NCBI GenBank assembly: GCA_012295275.1
Contig: CM022666.1
Coordinates: forward strand, 12,259,577-12,319,576
Direction: 5' to 3'
Source of the DNA: Chrysomallon squamiferum
Taxonomy: Eukaryota > Mollusca > Gastropoda > Neomphalida > Peltospiridae
Length of the DNA: 60,000 nucleotides
Program-made: the position numbers and the translations under genes
Shown: in pieces, positions 1-19,019 of the stretch
Position numbering within the stretch: the first letter of the stretch is position 1
Layout: each line of letters starts with the position of its first letter
Notes under the pieces: generated by a model
Told to the model about the DNA's origin: nothing
Databases searched by the model: none
The model's input: the letters and a program-made list of their open reading frames with translations, nothing else

Positions 1-957
1 GAGCACATTATCTGAAAAGTAAATATAAAATTACACTAATCAGTAAATAAATAAACTAAAGCCGAAAATAACTATCTAACTAACTAACTAACTAAATAAA
101 TAAATAAATAAATAAATAAATGCCATTCAGATTCCATGATAACTATAAAATGCCTGTTAGTTCTATTATTGTATTTAATATTATTATCGTGTGTGTGTGA
201 ACTATTGAATGATTACATCTCTCTTATGACGATTGTGTAAGAAGAACTTACAAAACAGCATTGCTATTCTCTAGAGCGAGGTTTATTCTAGCGATCAGTA
301 TTTGAATGATTGTTTTTTGAGCGACTCTCCTTTCTAGCGATATGGTTTTGGAGCGTTATGTCTTAAACCGTTTTACAGACACGAGCTATAAACGTATAAA
401 AAGCGGAAAATTAAAAGCAAGGTACAAGTAAGGTAAAATTAAAAGGTACAGGTAATAGTTAAAAAAAGCAAGATGCAAATTGTTATATAAAATCACAAAG
501 CTGACACCCATGTAGAGTTGTTTAAAAATTTATTAGAAATTATAAGACGTTAGAAAATCACCTCGGGGTTCTAAGATTTTTGTGTCAAGGGATCGAACCG
601 CAGTGTGGTATCAGTCAAAATTGTCCATCATTGTTAAGGCTGGGACTGATTGTTTGGTTTATTTGAAGAAAAAAAAAAAAAAAATAGAAAGATAAATAAA
701 TAAATAAACAATACATAAACCATAATGTGATATAAAAATACAAGATCTATATACAAACATACAAATGCACTCATACTGCTTTTTATGGATCGTCTCTTAT
801 TTTTCGGGCCTTATTTTTGTTATTATCCCAGCCATTGTGGTTAGCTATGGTGTTTGCAGAACAAGGGAGGTAAAAATGAGTTTCTTCTTGAACGTAACAT
901 TTGTTATGCCTTTCAGCAGTCTGCACGAGCCAAAACATATGCTTGAACATAAATAGA

Positions 958-1206
958 TACATGCAAACACACGCACACATACACATACACACACATATTT
1001 AACTACATACATACATACCAACAGACATACGGATATATACACGGAAATATACCTACAGAAACACACACACATGCACACACACACACAAACGCACACACAT
1101 ATACCTACATACATTCCAAGAGACATATAGATATTATACATACACGGAAATACACACACACAGACACACAAACACACATTTTCAAACACACAAGCACACA
1201 CACACA
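958..1206. repeat. CA-rich microsatellite
   Basis: Long interrupted run of CA dinucleotides with ATAC interspersion. Open frames across it are low-complexity Cys/Val strings on the opposite strand and are not genes. Confidence 0.85.
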
Positions 1207-2073
1207 AATATACATACCTGTTTACGTACCTACCTATATATTTGTATATTTCTCCGAATTTAAATTCTGATCGTTACTCTTACTATAATTTTCTTAAACT
1301 AATATATAGCGACACGTGACTTGATTTGTAACCATACTTTCAACAACTAATATGAGAAACAGCTGTCTCTTAACGTTGAATCAATACTTACAACTGATAT
1401 CGAATATACAAAACTATTCTTTCTTTTTTGACAGTGTCTAAAATCATTATTGCTTCTAACAAGAACTTACAGTCACACTGATAACTGGATTTTGACTTTT
1501 GAATGAAAAAGCACAGAGAGATATTGAGAGAGTAAGTTCTTAATACGTTTAATTAGTAAATGTTGTCAACATAATAGTTTTGGTTAATAGGACTTTGTTG
1601 TTATCAACAGTAATAGTTTTGGTAATATTTGTTTAATAGAAGTGACAGTTGTGATAATAATCGAAGTGTATTAGAAGTAATAGCTGTCACAGCTATCTCG
1701 ATATTTAGAAATAGTAATGACAAAACTTGCTTTAGTAATAACGATAGCAACAAATATGGAAACATTTAAATATTTAGTAATAGTAATGACAGAACTAGTA
1801 TTACTAATGCAGGTAACAATAGATATAATAACATTTAAGTATTTAGCAATATTTGTTTCTTAGTAATAGTAATAAATATAGTATTAATAGTGGTGAGAAC
1901 AATATATGTAGTAATATTTGAAAAAAATGAGATGTTTTGTTTATAGCTATAGCTAGTTGTTTCTCAAATAGCCTTCAAACATTTCGATTGATTTGTCAGT
2001 GCACATCTGTTGATGTATTGATTCTTGAGTATGAAATATTTTGTTCTTGAAAAATGCACGAGTCATGGGACGA

Positions 2074-2089
2074 TTATATATATATAGAT

Positions 2090-2168
<79 letters not shown>

Positions 2169-2192
2169 TAGATAGATAGATATAGATAGATA
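2074..2192. repeat. AT / GATA / GACA compound microsatellite
   Basis: A pure AT run passes into GATA and GACA tetranucleotides and back to GATA. This is a compound array typical of replication slippage. Confidence 0.85.
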
Positions 2193-2370
2193 GAAACACA
2201 CACATATATAAAATCGCTTAGTACACATGCGTTCATATTGACAGATGTATATATAATTATGTGTTTTAAGAAAAGTGCTGAATAAAGTAAGTAAAACAAA
2301 AGATGGTAACATGACAACAGAACTCATTACAAAAGAAACAGCCAAAAATATTCACAGTTTAGTTCTTTAA

Positions 2371-2393
2371 TCTCTCTCTCTCTCTCTCTCTCA

Positions 2394-2473
<80 letters not shown>
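2371..2473. repeat. CT dinucleotide array
   Basis: About 100 bp of CT repeats with one short interruption (TCATTAT) near 2391. It is one of five long CT arrays in the window. Confidence 0.95.
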
Positions 2474-2476
<3 letters not shown>

Positions 2477-2805
2477 GATCCTGGATTATATATTAAACAA
2501 GCCTAAAGCAAGTTAATATCTAGGTGTACAGCGGAATATAGTAGCTCTATAAAACTGACATGTAAACAGCTGTCCAGGTGTTACAGTGTTTTGTATTACA
2601 ATTGAGACGCCATCAGCTGGGAGTGTCCACAGAATTGCAAGACATCGTACTGCCGTTGACTGATAGCTGATAAACCAACTTTGTGTCTGTGTCACATAAC
2701 GTTCATTATTAGTTACCAACCATCAGTTTTCTTGTTCTTCTTATCGGCATAAGTCATTCTGATTTTGTCATTTTAAGTTTTTTTTTCGTTTCTTTTCTTT
2801 TTTAA

Positions 2806-3038
2806 ATTATTATTATTAGTAGTAGTAGTAATAGTAGTAGTAGTAGTAGTAGTAGCAGTAGAAGTAGCAGTAGTAATAGTAGTGGTAGTAGTAGAAGTAG
2901 TAGTAGAATAGCGGTAGTAGTAATAGTAATATTAGTAGTAGTAACAATAATAGTAGAACAACTAGTATAACAGTAATAGAACTAGTGGTGTAGTAATAGT
3001 AGTAATAGCAGTAGTAGTAGTAGTATTTATTGTTGTTG
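2806..3038. repeat. TAG-type trinucleotide array
   Basis: Imperfect TAG/TAA/CAG trinucleotide repeats over about 230 bp, producing spurious Tyr-rich frames on the minus strand. It ends about 260 bp before the GALNT start codon. Confidence 0.85.
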
Positions 3039-3294
3039 ACGTTCTGTTGGATTAGTAACACAGTTAAATAGAGTGTGTGTTATATCTGCTACAAGCTTGT
3101 TATTCGTAGATTATGTTTATATATATATATATATATATATCGATTACTGCTGTTTACTTTATCGCGATTAATTAGCTACCTTGCTTCTTACTATAATCAC
3201 ATTACATACATATATATTTATGTAAACGAAAACTGTATTCAATTATGTTTAATTATAATTACAGATAACAGGACAGTCTGAGTACGTTAACATC

Positions 3295-11035
<7,741 letters not shown>

Positions 11036-11039
11036 TTTG

Positions 11040-12470
11040 TTTTTTTAATAGTTTACAGAAACTTTTATCATGTTAATTATTATTTTGTGTGACTGTGTGT
11101 TCAGTACAAATTTTCTGTTTTAAAGCAAGTATTTGTAAAATTTACCATTCACCAGTCTAAATATTAGATGCTGTTATATGCAGTGGTTTTAATGGCAGGA
11201 GAAATAATTAATTTGTCTTTACTTATTATGTCTATCATAAAAGAAATTTGGGCAATGCCAAAAGGACAAGAAAAATGTATAATTGTATTTTATTGTAGAC
11301 ATTTACCAATGAAAGTATTATTATTTTATTTTTCTCTTTGTGTGTGTGTGTGTGTGTGTGTGTGTGAGCGTGCCTGTGTGTTCTTTTTCAATAGCAACCA
11401 GATATATTATTATATCTATCAGCCTAAATATTAGTTAATATTTTATCTAGCAATATATTTTATTTAATCATTTTAATCGTTTGTGAAATAATAAATTTGT
11501 CTTATCACAAAAGATATTTTGGACATGAAAACAAGAAAAAATTTGATTTGCATTTTATTGTAGACTTTTTCCAATGAAGATATTCTTCTTCTTATTATTA
11601 TTATTATTACTACTTAAAAATATATATATATTTTCTGTTATTAAATTTCTTTAAATTTTTAAAATTTGTATTACCAACCATTTATAGTATTATCATTCAT
11701 CAGTGTAAATATTAGTTAATGTTTTATTTAATGGTTTTAATGGTTTGTGAAATAATTAATGTTTGGATGTGAAAGCTACAAGAAAATTTTATGAGCTGTA
11801 TTTTATTGTAGACATTTACCCATTTCTGTTTTTTTTTCTTTTATGTGCATTCAATAGTTGCTTTTTGGATGTTTATTTTTTTTTAAAAGCAACCATTTAT
11901 ATTATTACTTAACATTCATCAGTGTAAATATTAGTTAACATTTTTTTTAATGGTTTGTGAAATAATTAATTTATCTTTACTTATGACTATCATGAAAAAG
12001 AATACAAGAATAATTTAAATATTGATTTCACTGTAGTCATATATCAATGAAAGTATTTTTTTTTTTTGCTTTTTTATATTATTTTATTTTGTTTATTTTT
12101 AGATTTTTAATAGCAACCATTTATATTATAATTTAATATCATCAGTGTAAATATTGTTTTATTTTAATGGTTTAATGGTCTTTGAAATCATTAATGTCTT
12201 TACTTATTATGACTATCATGAAATAAAGTTTTTGACATGAAAACTGTAAGAAAAATTTATGAGCTGTATTTTACTGATAAAAGCATTTTATCATCATTTT
12301 TTATGTGTTTTCAATAGTTTTTATTTTTTAACATTCATCAGTGTAAAGACTTGTTAATATTATACACAATACTGTATTTTATTCAATTCTTTTAAATGTA
12401 ATTTTTAAAATAAATAATTTGTCTTTGCTTATGAGTCAAAATAAAATTAAAAGACATTTTTTCAGAAATA
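11040..12470 (+). repeat. Decayed tandem repeat, about six units of 220-280 bp, downstream of GALNT
   Basis: Six imperfect units are marked by the recurring phrase CATCAGTGTAAATATTAGTT (near 11147, 11414, 11692, 11912, 12130 and 12330). Each is followed by a variant of TTTGTGAAATAATTAAT, then GACTATCATGA and TTTTATTGTAGACATTTACC. Units differ by substitutions and by GT- or T-rich insertions, so the array is old. It begins almost at the GALNT stop codon and probably overlaps the 3' UTR. AATAAA signals occur at 12232, 12409 and 12561, so the true transcript end may lie beyond the array. Confidence 0.85.
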
Positions 12471-13327
12471 ATCTGTTTACTAGACTGAGTCAATCATAAC
12501 AAACAATGTTTCAGTGTTCTTTTTCCATTACATCCTGTAAAAGGTCCCTTGCTATTAGTCAATAAAGCAACCTAGGCTTCTATCAAACTTATTTAATGTG
12601 TAAAAAATACTTAGAAAACTCAATGTGATTATTGTAAATGTAGAAAAGTAACAATTATAAAATAAATACTTTCAAACATGCTTTGATTTATTGGGATGAT
12701 GATTAATGCATTTGCATTAGGTTAGTAAACATTTCTAAATGACTAAGACTATTCACTGTAGCTGTAATTGCTTTTAATTTGTTATAATCTCTGTTAGTAA
12801 AAGCACACTTCTTGTAAATTGTTGGTACAATCTGCCTATTTCTTGTGAATAAATAGATTCATTTTACCATCAATGTCAGTTTGAACTATTTCAGTCTAAG
12901 AACAAGTTAAATATCTATATGTCTATGAATATTTTATTGGTAAAGCTTTGTTTTATTAATATATTTAAAGACAGGTTTATGTTATACTTGAACAATATAT
13001 AGATAAGAGAAAAAAATATAATAAGATATTTAAATTTAAAAAAAAACTTTTTTCAGAATTCATATATTTTTTCTATGGAAAGAAATGATGTGTTATATTA
13101 TAAAATATCCAAAAAAGCCATACTGCTTCAAAGAAAAAGGTTTATATTAAATTCTTGTAACAGTTGTACATAATACTACTAATAAAAAAAGAATTTCTGA
13201 AGAAGAAAAAAACGCCCTCAAGGCTATATCAAGTTGTAGAGGTCAGTAAAGTTAGTGGGTAACATCAAAAATCACATTTTCATGATTAGCACTTTTCAGT
13301 CTATTCACAATATGAAAAAAACACTTT
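12471..13327. other. Intergenic region between convergent GALNT and TMEM256
   Basis: AT-rich sequence with no recognisable gene. Both flanking genes are transcribed towards it, so it should contain their transcript ends. An AATAAA on the plus strand lies at 12561. Confidence 0.5.
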
Positions 13328-15699
13328 TCAAAATATCATGGCAGCCCATGCTAAAATAAGCAGTGTTCCTCCATATGGAGTGATCCAGCGAATGCGAGTG
13401 TCACCTGTGAGAGCGTGGTAGTAGCAGCTACCACTGAACATCAACATCCCTGCTGTCATCATTGAACCAACCTGGAAAAAAGTTAAAATAAATAAATAAA
13501 AGATTTATTTAAATAAAATATTTTTAAACACAAAATAAATAAAGATTGTATAACAGAATAAAATATATAACATCAAAAATCCCATAATCAAATGTAAAAT
13601 TGACAGACAGAATTGATGTTTTAAAAAATAAAAAAATACTGTTTATAAATGGACATGTTTGAATATAATATTAATTTAGGAAAGTTTATAAACTCACCAA
13701 CAGTGGCCTTCGAGCCAGGCAGGTACCCAGCAAAGCAGCAGAATGAATCAGATGTTGTTTGTTTCCAACACTGAATGTCTGAAACATCCCAAAAATAATA
13801 TAATCAGTTTTAAAATGTTAAAATAATAAATGAAAAAATGTATTTATGAAACTGGACTGGACTGGAAAAAAATAATATACATAAATAAAAGAACTAGGTT
13901 ACATAAGAGGCCTGTCATACCTTTTCAAGAATGACAGAATGAATTGCTGATACAAAAACTAGTAATTGAAAATTAAAATATAATTGTCTCAGATTTGTTT
14001 TTAAAAAAAAAAGAAGCGAAAATAATAATAATAATAATAATAATCATAATCATAATAATAAAAAAAAAAAAATTAAATAAAAAAAAAAAAAGAAGAAGGG
14101 AAAAAAGATTATGAATGGGACTTTACTTACTACAGTCAATAAAGATTGTTTTCAGCACTTGATGATGTTAATAATAAATACATTATTGTTTTAGTTCAGA
14201 GCAGTTGATGAGATTGTTTTTATGGAAGAAAAACTGACACAAACAAAAGCTGTTTTAGTACATTAATCTGGAATGCCAAAATTCTGTATTTAGTAAGAGA
14301 ATAAACTTACAACAGTGAAAAAAAAAAAAAAAAAAAAAGTTCAGTTTAACATGATCAAAGATTTTCTAGTGTTAGTAAATGATGAAAACCTTTAATATAA
14401 AGTTACCTTTCTTTTATTGTATTTATTTTGCAATACCAACTCTACTAAATTTTTCTAACTCAAACTGTATTTATACTTTTTAGTTCTGAATAAATTGTTT
14501 TAATAACTTTTTCCACAATAAACTATTCTTCATTAGAGCTATATTATGCACTGATATTTTTATTGATGCATAATATTTAAAAAATTATAATATTTTTTGA
14601 AAACATATAGGGTAAGGTGGGGGGGGTATATCTTGACCCTTTTCTATTCAACCTCACCTACAGCTTTACAGACAAAAGGAAACCACAAAATGGAGTGAAT
14701 AATGTGTAGTATGTGCATTTCTGCTTCAGTATACACAAACACTATATGCGTAGTGCTTATACTTCTGAAATAGGAACCAGGTCAAAAATTGTTGACAGTG
14801 GACAGATTTGCCCCATCGATTTGGTCCTCAAATTTGTTGTACTGATTATTGCTATGTAATCATTGTACTAATAATAATTTGTCCTAATCATAATACAAGT
14901 CAGATTCAAAACTTCAATTAACTAAACTCCTTGACAAATATCACAAAAGAATACAATATTTTTCAAGTCTGCACCAGCTGGGGTTTCGAGGTTTGTGCAA
15001 GGATCACGACTATATCAATTTGGGCACCCATCACATCCTTTGAACTCATCGGAATTTATGCCATCATCATCTCTGCCACTGCATTTACATTTTTCTTATG
15101 TACCTATTACATCTTTGTCTTCTAGTTCAGGCTTATCACTACCGATGTTTTCTTTGACTGCTTCCACCAGTTCTGCTGTAGCATTCAAATTGAGCTGCAG
15201 TTTTCCCATTGTTATTTTCTGTTTTTTTCATTTTTTCTGCCTCTCTCACCTTTGCTCTCTCTGCCTTTTCTTCCTCCTTCCTCTTCTTCTCTGCCAACTC
15301 TTCTTCATACCTCTTGACACTTTCTTCTTCTGTCAATTCCTCAGCATACCTTGTTGTTTTCATTATTTTCTGGCCACTATACTCCATGTGTAAACGGCTC
15401 AGGATCTACATCTTTTGTTCTAATGAGAGATAGTAAGGTCCTATTTATAACAACAAAGTTTCGGAAGCCTGGGCTGAACAATATAGTGGCTGTAAGTCAT
15501 AATATACCTCGAGGGCCAGAATTACCCCCACCTTACCCGCTAATTCATGTCTTACTATTATTACAGACTTAAATGTACCCAGAAAAACAAACTGTGAAAT
15601 AAATTTCATAGTTAAAGTTGATTTACCTCTTTTAGAGCATCATCTGCATCACTAGCCCGGAAAGCTGAAATTAAAATGAATTTGATGTCAATTTATTAC

Positions 15700-15749
<50 letters not shown>

Positions 15750-16133
15750 TAATATACAGAGAGGATTATCAGTAATACAATATTTCATGACACAGCAAAT
15801 ATTATAAACAAATAATAAACTTATGATAAACTGCCTTGTGTTTTGCTGAATAGATATTAAACTATTTTTAAAAAACCCATAAAAATTACAACAATGATAT
15901 GGAATATTTCTGACAAAGATTTTAATGTTTTCATTTTCAGCAATACTATTTTAATTGTTCATGTAAATATCATTATTGAAATAAAATTAAATTCCAAGTT
16001 TATTATGTCAAGGGGAAACAATTGTTGCTTACATACTAATTTACAACTTAACTACGTTGCTATGTCATTACTCATTTACTGGTCTAAGAATAATAAAATG
16101 ATGTTCAACATCCAGAATGAAAACTATAATAAT

Positions 16134-16166
<33 letters not shown>

Positions 16167-16399
16167 AATATACCGTGTGCGCCGTATGCCGACATAGCCA
16201 CAGCAATTGCACCAGACAGACCAGCCACTCTGACAAAAAGATATGGACGTGCCATTTCAATTTCTTTAATAATTACTTTTTCTATTTCTTTTGTTGCTGC
16301 AATCTGTGGAAGTTGGTTATAAACAGTTTGTAAAAAGTTAGTAACGTCTTTCAAAATATATGACATAATGTCATCAACGGAACATGGCGTAGTTTGCAA
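13328..16399 (-). CDS. TMEM256: TMEM256 / DUF423 family small membrane protein
   Basis: Four minus-strand exons in transcription order: 16399-16174, 15664-15627, 13778-13698, 13471-13328. They splice with GT-AG sites and consistent phase to 162 residues. The C-terminal ~105 residues match the family: AGLSGAIAVAMSAYGAH, then KQHLIHSAALLG, FSGSCYYHALTGD and TPYGGTLLILAWAAM, giving three to four hydrophobic segments. The human protein is 113 residues, so the ~50-residue N-terminal region (start at 16399, with a possible later start at the MSYIL methionine) is an extension. The molecular function is not established; family members are predicted membrane proteins and human TMEM256 has been found in mitochondrial and membrane fractions. 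The gene starts 639 bp from divergent DNAJC17, so they may share a promoter region. An AAC array abuts the exon 1 donor, and a DNA transposon remnant sits in intron 2. Confidence 0.88.
14018..14095. repeat. AAT repeat and A-rich tract in TMEM256 intron 3
   Basis: An AAT array followed by A-rich sequence with short interruptions. A further A-tract lies at about 14318-14338. Confidence 0.85.
14610..15540 (-). mobile_element. Deleted DNA transposon (pogo/Tigger-like) with transposase C-terminal remnant
   Basis: A 931 bp element with inverted ends: GGGTAAGGTGGGGG on the left and, reverse-complemented on the right, GCGGGTAAGGTGGGGG. It is flanked by TA (14608-14609 and 15541-15542). On the minus strand a charged Lys/Glu coiled-coil frame (15387-15139; e.g. 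LTEEESVKRYEEELAEKKRK) is followed, after frame breaks, by a degraded Cys-rich segment (about 15100-14960). There KCKCSG and GCDGCPN are readable and a TGA stands where a Trp codon is expected. This resembles the coil plus PHD-like tail of some DDE-superfamily transposases. The DDE core is deleted and the copy is non-functional. It lies in intron 2 of TMEM256. Confidence 0.7.
15699..15748. repeat. AAT trinucleotide array in TMEM256 intron 1
   Basis: About 50 bp of AAT repeats, roughly 35 bp upstream (in transcription sense) of the acceptor of the 38-nt second exon. Confidence 0.9.
16134..16170. repeat. AAC array abutting the TMEM256 exon 1 donor
   Basis: AAC repeats end only a few bases from the splice donor at 16173 (minus strand). 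The intron therefore begins GTATATTATTG and runs straight into TTG repeats. Confidence 0.9.
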
Positions 16400-16767
16400 A
16401 TAGTAATTACATCATGTATTCCCGTTTCCTAATTTTATTATTGACTAATTCCCGTTCGATTTCTTAAAACGTTTATTTAGTTCATGGAAAGCGTAATATT
16501 AATGATAACCAGTCTTTCTGAGTTTGGTCATTCAGTTAAGGTTAAAATATGGAAAACAATAATTTACCCTATACATCGAAAAGTACATTTTTCGCAAAAA
16601 TCACAACCATAATTTAGAGTGATTCATGGCATAACAAATATTTTAAGCATTGAAACTGCGATTTAAATAAAAGAAAACTAAATTATGTCAGCTTGTATTT
16701 TCCATTTTTATGGTCACGAAACGCACATAAGGTTTAAATTTGTTTTACTTAGCATTTATGCTATGCT

Positions 16768-16798
<31 letters not shown>

Positions 16799-17038
16799 GT
16801 GCAATAAGAAATATGCCAAGTGCCACATTTTTTTTTTTTTTTTTTTTTTTTTATTGCAAATCGGTAAATATCCTTATACTAGTAAAATCTTTGTCGGCAA
16901 TCTTTAAGAGTTATTTCCCCTTTAATTTAAATACCTCTTTTATAGTTGAAAATAGAAAACTGAAAATACAACGTTGTTGTAATCAAAGGTTTGTTTGGTT
17001 AAATCTAAATTACAGATTACAGTAAAGTTTTGTTTAAA
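16400..17038. promoter_or_regulatory. Putative bidirectional promoter region, TMEM256 / DNAJC17
   Basis: 639 bp separate the divergent start codons of TMEM256 (-) and DNAJC17 (+). The stretch includes two poly-T tracts (16771-16798 and 16829-16851). No TATA box could be assigned with confidence. The shared-promoter idea rests only on the head-to-head arrangement. Confidence 0.4.
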
Positions 17039-17953
17039 ATGTCTTTTGATATAACTAAGCTTGATTTATATGGTATACTCGGAGTTGACGAGGAAGCGTC
17101 GGAAAAGGAAATTATCAAAGCTTATCGAAAAAGTGCCTTGAAATGTCATCCAGATAAAAACCCAAACGATGAGAAGGCAGCAGAAAATTTCCAAAAACTT
17201 TCAAAAGCTTTGGAAATTCTAACAGATGTGTCGGCAAGGGCAGCATTTGATAAAATTATTAAAGCCAAAAAGGCTGCAGAAGTTAGACATAAACATTTGG
17301 ATAGCAAGAGAAAAAAGTTCAAGGAAGATTTAGAGGCTAGGGAAAAGGCATCTCTAGTTACAAAGAACACAGATTCGGAGGCACACAAAAATTTAATAGC
17401 AGAAATAGAAAGGCTTAGAAAAGAAGGATCAAAGCTGTTAGAAAGAGAACAAGAATTGCTGCGTCAAAGATTATCAGATAATCAGACAGAAGCAGACTCG
17501 TTTAAGCCTGAAACTGCTGCTTTGCCGAAATTAAAAATCAAATGGAAAGCTGACAAAAATGATGACTCAAATGGAGGTTATACTTACGATGATCTCTTCG
17601 AATGTTTAAATAAATATGGTGATATATCAGCTCTTGTCGTTTCCAAAAAGAAAAATGGAACAGCTATTGTTGAATTTAAAAATGGCAGAGATGCCCAGTT
17701 TGTAATTCAGTATGAAAAGGGCCACACTTCCAATCCACTGACATTTACATGGTTGTCTGGGAAACCATCAGAAGATATTTTGAACAATGATGCATATACT
17801 TCCAAACCAAAAAATTCAGATATGTTATCAAGTAAATCAAACTCCTCTCATGAGAGAGACTTTGAAAGTTTAGTTCTGATGAAAATGAGACAGGCAGAAG
17901 AGAGAAGAAAGTTAATTGAACAGATGCAAAGAGAGGATGAAGAGATATCGTGA
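17039..17953 (+). CDS. DNAJC17: DnaJ homolog subfamily C member 17 (J domain plus RRM)
   Basis: A single-exon gene of 304 residues, the same length as the human protein. The J domain (about 9-76) carries the Hsp70-stimulating HPD triad at residues 37-39 (KCHPDKNP). A highly charged helical linker follows (e.g. [17 protein letters not shown]). An RNA-recognition-motif fold spans about 168-245 (KLKIKWKAD, then [10 protein letters not shown]). The C-terminus has the conserved [18 protein letters not shown] stretch. In studied organisms DNAJC17/Cwf23 relatives act in the nucleus with the spliceosome. The start is set at the ATG at 17039 because it aligns with the family N-terminus. The reading frame is open a few codons further upstream but without an ATG. 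An AATAAA signal lies at 18029, about 75 bp after the stop. It is divergent from TMEM256. Confidence 0.95.
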   Translation: MSFDITKLDLYGILGVDEEASEKEIIKAYRKSALKCHPDKNPNDEKAAENFQKLSKALEILTDVSARAAFDKIIKAKKAAEVRHKHLDSKRKKFKEDLEAREKASLVTKNTDSEAHKNLIAEIERLRKEGSKLLEREQELLRQRLSDNQTEADSFKPETAALPKLKIKWKADKNDDSNGGYTYDDLFECLNKYGDISALVVSKKKNGTAIVEFKNGRDAQFVIQYEKGHTSNPLTFTWLSGKPSEDILNNDAYTSKPKNSDMLSSKSNSSHERDFESLVLMKMRQAEERRKLIEQMQREDEEIS

Positions 17954-18967
17954 TGCTGTCAAATATTAATTAACATGACTGTTGACTCGAAACCTTTTTC
18001 TTCTTTTTTTTGATAGAATACATTTATAAATAAAACTTAATTTTAATAGTTCATTTTTCAGTTTCTTTTCCTTTTTCTTTTTTTCTTATTTCACTTTTTT
18101 CTTCTTTTTTTTTTGCCAGAATGCAAAATGAATTTACTGCCTATATAATATAATTTAAAAGTATTTATTTTATTATTAGCAGAGGTTGGAGTCAGTAATG
18201 AAGTTTATATAACATAGGCACCAACATACAGACTATTCTATTTCTGTATATTCAACATTTCACTATTATTGGAAGTAAAACAAATGCTTGTATGATGATC
18301 ACAGAGGAACCTCTGAACATTATTACTCCTGCAACCAATCAGTATTTAGGTCATGTGATAACAAATAGTTTACTGTTTGTTTGTGTGCAATCGCTTGCAT
18401 GTGTATGTATCATTGTGTTTGTTTGTATTTAATTTATGGTATTTTACATGATTAGCTTTTACTATTTAGAAATTAACACTGATTTTGAATAGTGAAAAAT
18501 TGAGGTTGAAGACTTCAATAATTAAAAAATATATATATTTGGTATGTTCATTTTACTGTTATTAGGTTTGAAATTTATGTAAAAAGTATTTTTTAAATGG
18601 AGGTGACAGATAATTATAAAGATAAACACGTAACTATTGGAATATTTCACTGTCTGAAAACTAAATTTGATGATTTTAGATGATTTTCCATATTATTTAC
18701 ATCAAAGGTAGTAGTATATAGTTGTAGTATAATAGTGTAGTAATATTAATATAGTAATACTAGTGTCATAGTAGTAGTCGTGTTTTTATTCTATTACTTT
18801 TATTATTTTATTATTGTAGTCAATGTTGTTATTGTTGTTCTATATATATGTGTGTGTAGTTGTGTGTATAATGTTATCTTTTTGTTGATATCATTATTTT
18901 AATTATTATTTACTTAATTTATTATCTCCAAAATTTCAACTTCCTCTTTTTATCTGAAATTAATGCA

Positions 18968-18981
18968 AACACACACACACC

Positions 18982-19017
<36 letters not shown>
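18968..19017. repeat. CA dinucleotide array
   Basis: CA repeats with a single CACCGACAC interruption. Confidence 0.9.

Positions 19018-19019
<2 letters not shown>

Larger units (their letters stand above)
1..3294. other. Upstream intergenic region, microsatellite-rich
   Basis: I see no coding gene here. The stretch holds a TAAC/TAAA tetranucleotide run (about 70-121), an A-tract near 667, a long CA-rich run (about 958-1206), AT/GATA repeats (about 2074-2192), a CT array (2371-2473) and a decayed TAG trinucleotide array (2806-3038). Between 1690 and 1860 there are two imperfect ~75 bp tandem units sharing a motif of the form TAGTAATAGTAATGACA. The GALNT promoter and 5' UTR probably lie in the last part, but no clear core element or upstream exon could be identified. 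Confidence 0.6.

Noticed and set aside
540-640. B-box-like GGTTCGATCCC on the minus strand near 590
   Set aside because: There is no A-box at the right distance and no cloverleaf pairing, so it is not called as a tRNA or SINE.
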